A stretch of 64,000 nt of DNA from CAXXOK01 sp963663285 (GTDB lineage: Bacteria > Bacillota > Clostridia > Christensenellales > Aristaeellaceae): the NCBI GenBank assembly GCA_963663285.2, contig CAXXNI010000002.1, positions 1,426,001 to 1,490,000 of the forward strand. Reading direction: 5' to 3'. A program made the position numbers and the translations under genes. The notes below the pieces were generated by a model, which worked only from the letters and a program-made list of their open reading frames with translations, searched no databases and had not been told where the DNA came from. Shown piece by piece: positions 58,741-64,000 of the stretch (its first letter is position 1; the number at the start of each line of letters is the position of its first letter).

Positions 58741-58769
58741 GCCAAAGCCTTGATTTGGCCGTTTTTTTT
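58741..58769 (+). terminator. Terminator-like hairpin upstream of aroA
   Basis: GCCAAA-N7-TTTGGC is followed by a run of eight T (58762-58769). A TATACT follows at 58785-58790, which could be the -10 of the aroA promoter. The hairpin then insulates aroA from upstream reading. The rest of 58456-58740 holds no gene. Confidence 0.6.
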
Positions 58770-58858
58770 CATACCCGACTATGGTATACTATTACAGACT
58801 TGTTTACATATTCAGCAATTTTGTATTTGAAATTTACGAATCGGCAGGAGGTTCACCT

Positions 58859-60196
58859 ATGGCAACCGGCACATTCCACTCCGCTCGATTGCAAGGCGCA
58901 GCCGGCATACCTCCCGCCAAGAGCGAGGCTCACCGCGCGCTGTTATTGGCCGCGTTGGGCCGTACACCCTGTACACTGCATGGTTTTACGCCTCCGTTAT
59001 GTGACGATACGCAGGCGATGATCAACGGTGTTACCGCCCTTGGCGCTACCGTAACCGCATGGGAGGATATGCTTTTAGTCGCTCCGGCGCCGGGCGCGCC
59101 CGTTTCACCGGACCCGGTACTATGCGATGTACATGCCTGCGGCGCCGCCCTGCGCATGTTAATCCCCGCCTTTTTAATGCGGGGGCAAAGTGTAAAATTT
59201 GTAATGGACGATGGCCTTTTTGTTCGGCCTTTAGCCGCTTTTGATCCATTAATACAAAAACTAGGCGCATCGATGGTTCGCACGCCCTCCAGCGAAAGCA
59301 GCCGCGCAACCGTAGAATTACAAGGCTATATGCCCGCAGGGGAATACCAGATCGACGGCTCTCTTTCCAGCCAGTATGCCAGCGGGTTGTTGATCGCGCT
59401 ATCCCACGCCAAGGGCGCGGATGGAAAGCCCGCTGCCGCAACGCTTACGGTAACACCACCCATCGTCAGCCGTCCCTATCTGGATATGACGCTGATGCTG
59501 ATGACCCGCTTCAATGTTCCGTATGAAGAACACGGCGGCGGGGTGTTCTCGCTTTCCCCTGCACCCAAACCAAGCCCTACGGATGTTACAGTATCCCCGG
59601 ATTGGTCGCAGGCCGCGGTAATGCTGTGCGCCAATGCCATGGGCAGCGGCGTTATCCTCAGCCATATGCGTGCGCCGAAAACTGGCGAGGCAACGCTGCA
59701 GGGCGATTCACGAATCGTTGAGATACTAAAAATGATGGGGCTTCGTATCCGCACCATAAAAGACGGTTTATTTGCATGCTGCCCCTCGCGAGCGGGTCTT
59801 TCCCCGGTGAAGGTGGACTGTTCCGACATACCGGATCTGGCGCCGATACTCGCGCTTACCTGTACGCAAGCCAACGGTGTTTCCACCCTGACGGGTGTGA
59901 AACGCCTGCGCGTGAAAGAGTGCGACCGGCTTGCCGCAACACAGGAGCTGCTTACACGTTTAGGGGCGCAAATCGCCGTTAGCGCCGACGACGATACCAT
60001 CACCGTACAGGGTCCGGTTACGTTGCAGGGTGGTTTTACGGCAGACGCACGCGGCGATCACCGCGTTGTAATGCTGCTGGCCGTTGCGGCGCTGCTTTGC
60101 AGGGAGCCGATTACCATTGTCGGCTACGAGGCTTTGCATAAGTCCTGGCCCGGTTTTATTAAAACCTATCAGTCATTGGGAGGCAACATTACATGA
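58859..60196 (+). CDS. aroA: 3-phosphoshikimate 1-carboxyvinyltransferase (EPSP synthase)
   Basis: The protein has 445 residues from the ATG at 58859 with AGGAGG eight bases before it. Family features: the N-terminal IPPAKSEAHRALLLAAL (K and SK/SE-R substrate site), CGAALRMLIPAFL, the SSQYASGLLIALSH loop, VSPDWSQAAVMLCANAMG, and the late VKECDRLAATQELLTRLGAQI and DHRVVMLLAVAAL (D-HR). Sixth step of the shikimate pathway. It overlaps aroC by four bases. Confidence 0.95.
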   Translation: MATGTFHSARLQGAAGIPPAKSEAHRALLLAALGRTPCTLHGFTPPLCDDTQAMINGVTALGATVTAWEDMLLVAPAPGAPVSPDPVLCDVHACGAALRMLIPAFLMRGQSVKFVMDDGLFVRPLAAFDPLIQKLGASMVRTPSSESSRATVELQGYMPAGEYQIDGSLSSQYASGLLIALSHAKGADGKPAAATLTVTPPIVSRPYLDMTLMLMTRFNVPYEEHGGGVFSLSPAPKPSPTDVTVSPDWSQAAVMLCANAMGSGVILSHMRAPKTGEATLQGDSRIVEILKMMGLRIRTIKDGLFACCPSRAGLSPVKVDCSDIPDLAPILALTCTQANGVSTLTGVKRLRVKECDRLAATQELLTRLGAQIAVSADDDTITVQGPVTLQGGFTADARGDHRVVMLLAVAALLCREPITIVGYEALHKSWPGFIKTYQSLGGNIT

Positions 60197-61308
60197 GCAG
60201 TCGCATCGGCCGCGTTTTAAGCGTACAAATCTTCGGCGAATCCCACGGGGCCGCAATCGGTGCAACGCTGGATGGTTTGCCTGCCGGTTTCCGCGTAGAC
60301 ATCCCTGCGCTCACCGCCTTTCTGCAGCGGCGCGCCGCAAAAGGCGGCGAACTGGCCACCAGCCGCCGGGAAGCCGATACCCCGCGTTTCCTTTCCGGAC
60401 TGAAAAACGGCGTTACCACCGGGCAGCCGGTGACCGCGATTTTTGAAAACGCAGATACTCACTCTTCCGATTATCGCTTTTTACCGGATCGTCCCCGCCC
60501 CGGCCATGCGGATTACCCCGCGCTGGTAAAAAGCGCCGGCTTTGACGATTTGGACGGCAGCGGCCACCACAGCGGCCGGCTTACGCTGGCTTATGCTTTT
60601 GCGGGCGGGCTGGCATTGCAATTTCTGGCTTCGCAAGGCGTACGCATCGCCGCGCATGTACTGAGCATTTCCGGCATTGCCGATACACCCGTAAACCCGG
60701 TAGAACCGGATATGGATGCGCTGTTTGCCGCCCATACCATGGCCGTTCCTACGCTGAATCCCGCCGCCGGAGAAACCATGCGGCAAGCGATTTTGGCTGC
60801 AAAAGCGGAGCTGGACTCCGTAGGCGGCGTAGTAGAAGTTGTCGCCGCCGGATTGCCCGCCGGTTTAGGCTCACCTTTTTTTGACGGGCTGGAAGCGGTA
60901 GCGGCAACGCACCTGTTCTCCATTCCCGCGGTAAAAGGCGTCGGTTTCGGTGCCGGTTTTAACGCTGCAGCTATGCGGGGCAGCGAGTACAACGACCCCT
61001 ACGCCATCCAAAATGAACGTGTCCAAACCGTTACCAACAATGCGGGCGGCTTACTGGGTGGACTTTCCAACGGTATGCCGGTTGTAGCGCAGGTTGCGTT
61101 CCGACCCACTCCTTCCATCGCGCAGGAACAGGATACGGTTGATCTGTCTGCAATGACAGATACAAAATTGGTCGTAAAAGGCCGCCACGATCCCTGCATT
61201 GTCGTTCGTGCCTTGCCTGTCGTGGAAGGCGCGCTAGCGCTGGCGCTTTGTGAAATGTTGCTGCAAACGCGCGGCAACGCGCCTGTGGAGGCTGCGGATG
61301 CTCACTAA
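60193..61308 (+). CDS. aroC: Chorismate synthase
   Basis: The protein has 371 residues with all family signatures: IFGESHGAAIGATLDGLPAG, RRAAKGGELATSRREADTPRFLSG, SDYRFLPDRPRPGHADYPA, GSGHHSGRLTLAYAFAGGLA and NAGGLLGGLSNGMPVVAQVAFRPTPSI. It uses reduced FMN to form chorismate. The ATG overlaps the aroA stop (ATGA), so the two last common-pathway steps are coupled. Confidence 0.96.
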   Translation: MSSRIGRVLSVQIFGESHGAAIGATLDGLPAGFRVDIPALTAFLQRRAAKGGELATSRREADTPRFLSGLKNGVTTGQPVTAIFENADTHSSDYRFLPDRPRPGHADYPALVKSAGFDDLDGSGHHSGRLTLAYAFAGGLALQFLASQGVRIAAHVLSISGIADTPVNPVEPDMDALFAAHTMAVPTLNPAAGETMRQAILAAKAELDSVGGVVEVVAAGLPAGLGSPFFDGLEAVAATHLFSIPAVKGVGFGAGFNAAAMRGSEYNDPYAIQNERVQTVTNNAGGLLGGLSNGMPVVAQVAFRPTPSIAQEQDTVDLSAMTDTKLVVKGRHDPCIVVRALPVVEGALALALCEMLLQTRGNAPVEAADAH

Positions 61309-62659
61309 AAACCAAAATGTAGCCCTCAGCTGCGAGCGTCTTGGCGCGGAGTTGGAGGGTGTATGTCACCACGAAGGGCTGGCGGTGTTCGTGCCCGGTG
61401 CGTTGCCGGGCGAAGCGATAACCGCTAAAGTATTGCAGGTACGCCCAAACTTTGCCTACGCAAAGCTGCTGCGGGTCACCCTGCCCTCGCCGCACCGCCG
61501 CACTCCCTTCTGCCCGGTATATGAACAATGCGGCGGCTGCAGCGGACAACACATGTCCTATCAGGCCACGCTGAACGCCAAACGGCGGCAGGTGCTGGAT
61601 TGTCTGGTACGCATCGGCAAACTTCCACTTGAGGCAAAGGATGTCCCGTCCGTTCTTGGCGCGGAAAACCCTACCCGTTTTCGCAATAAAACCAGCCTGC
61701 CTGTCGGCGGCAGCGTACAAAACCCTTTACTCGGTTTTTATAAACGCCGCAGCCACGATATTGTGCCGATAGACGATTGTCCTGTGACCATGGGCGATGT
61801 TCGCTCCGTCATCGAGGTTATCCGCACTTGGATGACGAAGTGCGAAATCCAGCCTTACGATGAAGCTACCCATCGCGGGTTGCTCAGGCATGTTATCGTG
61901 CGCACATCCCGCAGCGGAGCAGTGATGGTGTTGCTGGTAGCCACGTCCACCGCCCTGCCCGATGAGGACGTTCTCATTCGTTTGCTGCAAAGCCGTGTTA
62001 CAGGGTTCCGTGCGCTGCACATCAGCGAAAACCGTTCGCACAACAATGTAATTCTTGGCAAAACCAGCCAGAAGCTATTTGGAGAAGATTGCATTACCGA
62101 AACCCTTCTGGGGATTCAGTTTGATATTGCGCCGCTCTCTTTTTTTCAGGTCAATCCCGTACAGACGGAGCGCCTGTACGAGCAGGTGCTTTCCTTCGCC
62201 GCCCTAACCCATGAAGACCATGTTGTGGACGCATATGCGGGCGCGGGTACGATTGCGCTGTGTATGGCTGCGCATTGCAAGCAAGTAGTTGGGTTGGAGA
62301 TCGTACCACAGGCTGTGGAGAGCGCTAAACGCAACGCAGAGAAGAACCACATTCAAAACGCGGTTTTCCATACTGCCGCCGTAGAAGATCGTCTGGTGCA
62401 AATGGTGCGAGAGGGGTTCCGCCCCGATGTGGTCGTGCTGGACCCGCCCCGGAAAGGCGTAGAGCCCGCCGTGATCGACGCGATTCTGCAAGCCAAGCCA
62501 AAACGCGTTGTTTATGTTAGCTGTCATGTACCTACGCAAGCGCGGGACGCGGCATTGCTGGCCGCGGGAGGCTATCGTTTTGCCGGATGCCAGCCTGTAG
62601 ATTTATTCTGCTATGCCGGCGGTATCGAGAACGTGCTTTGTATGGAACTCGCGCACTAA
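61298..62659 (+). CDS. RNA (uracil-C5)-methyltransferase, RumA/RlmD/TrmFO-like class
   Basis: The protein has 453 residues from the ATG at 61298, with GGAGG in the aroC end just before it. An N-terminal TRAM domain (GAELEGVCHHEGLAVFVPGALPGEAITAKVLQVRPNFAYAKLLRV) is followed by an iron-sulfur-type Cys cluster (FCPVYEQCGGCSGQHMSY). Then comes the SAM-binding methyltransferase domain with VDAYAGAGTIALCMAAHCKQVVGLEIV, VVLDPPRKGVEP and the catalytic Cys in VVYVSCHVPTQARD. It makes m5U in rRNA or tRNA; the exact site cannot be told. It overlaps aroC by 11 bases. Confidence 0.92.
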   Translation: MLTKNQNVALSCERLGAELEGVCHHEGLAVFVPGALPGEAITAKVLQVRPNFAYAKLLRVTLPSPHRRTPFCPVYEQCGGCSGQHMSYQATLNAKRRQVLDCLVRIGKLPLEAKDVPSVLGAENPTRFRNKTSLPVGGSVQNPLLGFYKRRSHDIVPIDDCPVTMGDVRSVIEVIRTWMTKCEIQPYDEATHRGLLRHVIVRTSRSGAVMVLLVATSTALPDEDVLIRLLQSRVTGFRALHISENRSHNNVILGKTSQKLFGEDCITETLLGIQFDIAPLSFFQVNPVQTERLYEQVLSFAALTHEDHVVDAYAGAGTIALCMAAHCKQVVGLEIVPQAVESAKRNAEKNHIQNAVFHTAAVEDRLVQMVREGFRPDVVVLDPPRKGVEPAVIDAILQAKPKRVVYVSCHVPTQARDAALLAAGGYRFAGCQPVDLFCYAGGIENVLCMELAH

Positions 62660-62678
62660 CGCCGCTGCCAATACACAA

Positions 62679-62713
62679 TCACCCTTTCGCCTGTGTGGCG
62701 AAAGGGTGATTTT
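62679..62713 (+). terminator. Terminator of the aro operon
   Basis: ATCACCCTTTCGC pairs with GCGAAAGGGTGAT, then TTTT. Confidence 0.92.
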
Positions 62714-62778
62714 ACTACAGCTTTAAGTTTTTATAAACCGTATGATGTTCTTTACATGGACAAGGGGTGTTGTCTCTA

Positions 62779-63537
62779 TTACCTTGTGCTTGCAGCACTT
62801 GGAATAGCTGTTAAATAAGCGCTTTCGGTCTCCTGCATCAACAGCTGCAGCGGCGCGTCCGGATCGTTTTTGGCCATCGCCAAAGCTGCTTCCGTTATGA
62901 GTCTGTGCCCCGCATCAGTCGGATGAATTCCGTCGGCGCACATCATGCTTTCATAATCCGGCTGCGCTAAAAACGCATCCCGCAAATCCAGCAGACGGCA
63001 GTGCGTCTTTCGGGCTACGTTGCGCATGGCAATGGCATAGCGCTCCTGCCAACGGTAAATATGGTTTACATCATGCAGTGCAGCCAGTATATTTTCCGCA
63101 TTCAATCCCCGGGTTACCCAATCAAAGTACCGTTGCGGGTGTAGCGGGAGTGGCGTTACCAGAAGCGGTTTCATTCCGCGCTCACGAATTTCGTTCACAA
63201 AGGTTGTCAGTCCATCCATATAGTCGGCAAGCGAAACTTTCGCCATCACGGCCTCGTCGGGATGCTCCGCCACATAAGCCCAATCCAAATCGCAATCGTT
63301 GCCGCCAAATTCCACAGCGCAGAGTGCGCCCGGAACAGTGTTGAAATCTGCAAACCATTGCAAACCATCCAGCACAGTTGCGCCCATATTGGAATGGTTA
63401 ACCACTTTACAGCCAAGCGAATCTTGCAGGTGATTGGCACAGCGTTCCCGTGAAATTGCATAGCGCCCCTTTTCTTCATTATATACAATCCCTCTGGCCA
63501 ACGAATCTCCCCAGATGTGGATCTCTGGATAGGTCAC
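62779..63537 (-). CDS. SGNH/GDSL-family hydrolase
   Basis: The protein has 252 residues with a GTG start and GTGAGG upstream. The SGNH blocks are present: block I IWGDSLARG (Ser nucleophile), block II MGATVLDGL, block III EFGGNDCDLDW (Asn) and block V DGIHPTDAGHRLI (Asp and His). It is a cytoplasmic esterase/lipase or acyl-carbohydrate deacetylase. No signal peptide is seen. It is transcribed from its own promoter with an operator-like palindrome. Confidence 0.9.
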   Translation of the reverse strand: MTYPEIHIWGDSLARGIVYNEEKGRYAISRERCANHLQDSLGCKVVNHSNMGATVLDGLQWFADFNTVPGALCAVEFGGNDCDLDWAYVAEHPDEAVMAKVSLADYMDGLTTFVNEIRERGMKPLLVTPLPLHPQRYFDWVTRGLNAENILAALHDVNHIYRWQERYAIAMRNVARKTHCRLLDLRDAFLAQPDYESMMCADGIHPTDAGHRLITEAALAMAKNDPDAPLQLLMQETESAYLTAIPSAASTR

Positions 63538-63558
63538 GTTACCTCACCGCCTCGTCAT

Positions 63559-63601
63559 CTAGTATTTATTACTAGTATACGCTATGTTTCGTTATTGTCA
63601 A
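63559..63601 (-). promoter_or_regulatory. Promoter of the SGNH gene with a palindromic operator
   Basis: On the minus strand TTGACA (63596-63601), 16 bases and TATACT (63574-63579). A 17-bp palindrome CTAGTA-TTTAT-TACTAG (63559-63575) overlaps the end of the -10 and the start site, an ideal repressor position. Confidence 0.65.
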
Positions 63602-63619
63602 GCGATTTATTGTAAAATC

Positions 63620-63648
63620 TTGTTGTTTTTCATATTACATGCTATACT
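63620..63648 (+). promoter_or_regulatory. Promoter of the DUF1836 gene
   Basis: TTGTTG (63620-63625), 17 bases, TATACT (63643-63648), 33 bases before the gene. It is divergent from the SGNH promoter. Confidence 0.6.
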
Positions 63649-63680
63649 AGTTGCAACATAATAGGCATGGAGGGCTACCT

Positions 63681-64000
63681 ATGGAAGATCGACAAGCACT
63701 GTTTGCTGCGCGGCTGGAATCCTTCACCCCAATTGCTTGGGACTTGATACCCGATTTCGGGCTGTATATGGATCAGGTTGTAACCTTTGTCGAGCGGCAA
63801 TGCGGCACGCTTTTTATGAAAGGCGAGCGGGTATTTACCCCTTCTATGGTAAATAATTACGTTAAGTTCGGATTGGTCAACCGCCCGGACGGGAAAAAAT
63901 ACGGGCGCGATCAACTGGCGCAATTAATGATGATCTGCGTGCTAAAGCAAACCGCATCCGCCGATGGCATGAAGGCGCTTTTACAACCGCCTGAAGGAAC
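63681..64000 (+). CDS. DUF1836 domain protein (3' end outside window)
   Basis: The 106 codons in the window start at an ATG with GGAGGG eight bases before it. The sequence (FTPIAWDLIPDFGLYMDQVVTFVERQCG... FTPSMVNNYVKFGLVNRPDGKKYGRDQLAQLMMICVLKQTASADGMKALL) matches DUF1836, whose MVNNYVK..LV.RP..KKYGRD segment resembles a MerR-type helix-turn-helix. The role is unknown; it is likely a regulator. The rest lies beyond base 64000. Confidence 0.85.
   Translation, partial: MEDRQALFAARLESFTPIAWDLIPDFGLYMDQVVTFVERQCGTLFMKGERVFTPSMVNNYVKFGLVNRPDGKKYGRDQLAQLMMICVLKQTASADGMKALLQPPEG

Noticed and set aside
1..64000. CRISPR arrays or anti-phage defence systems
   Set aside because: No regularly spaced direct repeats, cas genes, restriction-modification, toxin-antitoxin or other recognised defence genes were found on either strand.

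Overview
The window looks like a chromosomal segment of a Gram-positive anaerobe of the Bacillota, most likely class Clostridia with a moderate-to-high GC content. This is an inference from several markers: strong AGGAGG-type ribosome binding sites, a Bacillus-type PurR with PurBoxes, an AraR regulator with AraR-type boxes, CGAAC-N4-GTTC SOS boxes, a YesM/YesN two-component pair, type III glutamine synthetase, FeoA/FeoB, a rubrerythrin-like ferritin and many lipoproteins. No rRNA operon, CRISPR array or intact insertion sequence was seen.

Layout. 1-4.3 kb: a sugar-type solute-binding lipoprotein (cut by the window edge) with its YesM-like kinase and YesN-like regulator. 4.4-4.7 kb: the wreck of a serine recombinase. 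5256-9805: a compact integrated element in tRNA-Ser(GGA). It is bounded by a 71-bp duplication of the tRNA 3' part and carries a tyrosine integrase, a DnaD-like replication protein, a Lar-like zinc ribbon, an ArpU-like late regulator, a small-terminase-like HTH protein, three small unknown proteins and a hairpin-rich GC-rich noncoding core. It has no large terminase, portal, capsid or tail gene, so it looks like a very small phage satellite (PICI-like). This is the most unusual system in the window. 10.6-12.6 kb: a small membrane/redox group (DUF2892, cytochrome b5-like lipoprotein, His-rich membrane protein, diiron ferritin-like protein). 13.2-14.8 kb: a ClC chloride channel/antiporter.

15-27.5 kb is rich in sulfur handling. 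It has two exported double-rhodanese proteins, two TusA-type sulfur carriers, a LysR regulator, a YeeE/YedE transporter split into two genes with a TusA between them, and a thioredoxin-reductase-like flavoprotein with an extra C-terminal redox domain. Embedded there are a membrane glycosyltransferase and a tightly overlapped operon of GT2, an ATP-grasp ligase and an NMT1/SsuABC-type transporter. 28.4-32 kb is a ferrous-iron module (feoA, feoA, feoB, FeoB-associated Cys-rich peptide, DtxR-type regulator) with two DtxR-type palindromic operators.

32-39.5 kb holds housekeeping genes: recO, purR behind a PurBox pair, a glmU relative with a degenerate N-terminal half, pth and mfd. 40-43.8 kb is an arabinose block (araD, araB, araR). 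44-46.5 kb has a YitT-family membrane protein and a Y-family polymerase behind three SOS boxes. 46.8-51.2 kb is a nitrogen block: glnN (type III GS), an attenuator-like multi-hairpin leader, an Amt transporter fused to a PII domain, and a second multi-hairpin region after it. 51.3-57.5 kb is an operon of a GH127-like protein, dus, and two paralogous large secreted proteins of unknown function. 57.8-64 kb holds a frameshifted Dabb-domain gene, aroA, aroC, an RNA uracil methyltransferase, a GDSL/SGNH esterase and the start of a DUF1836 gene.
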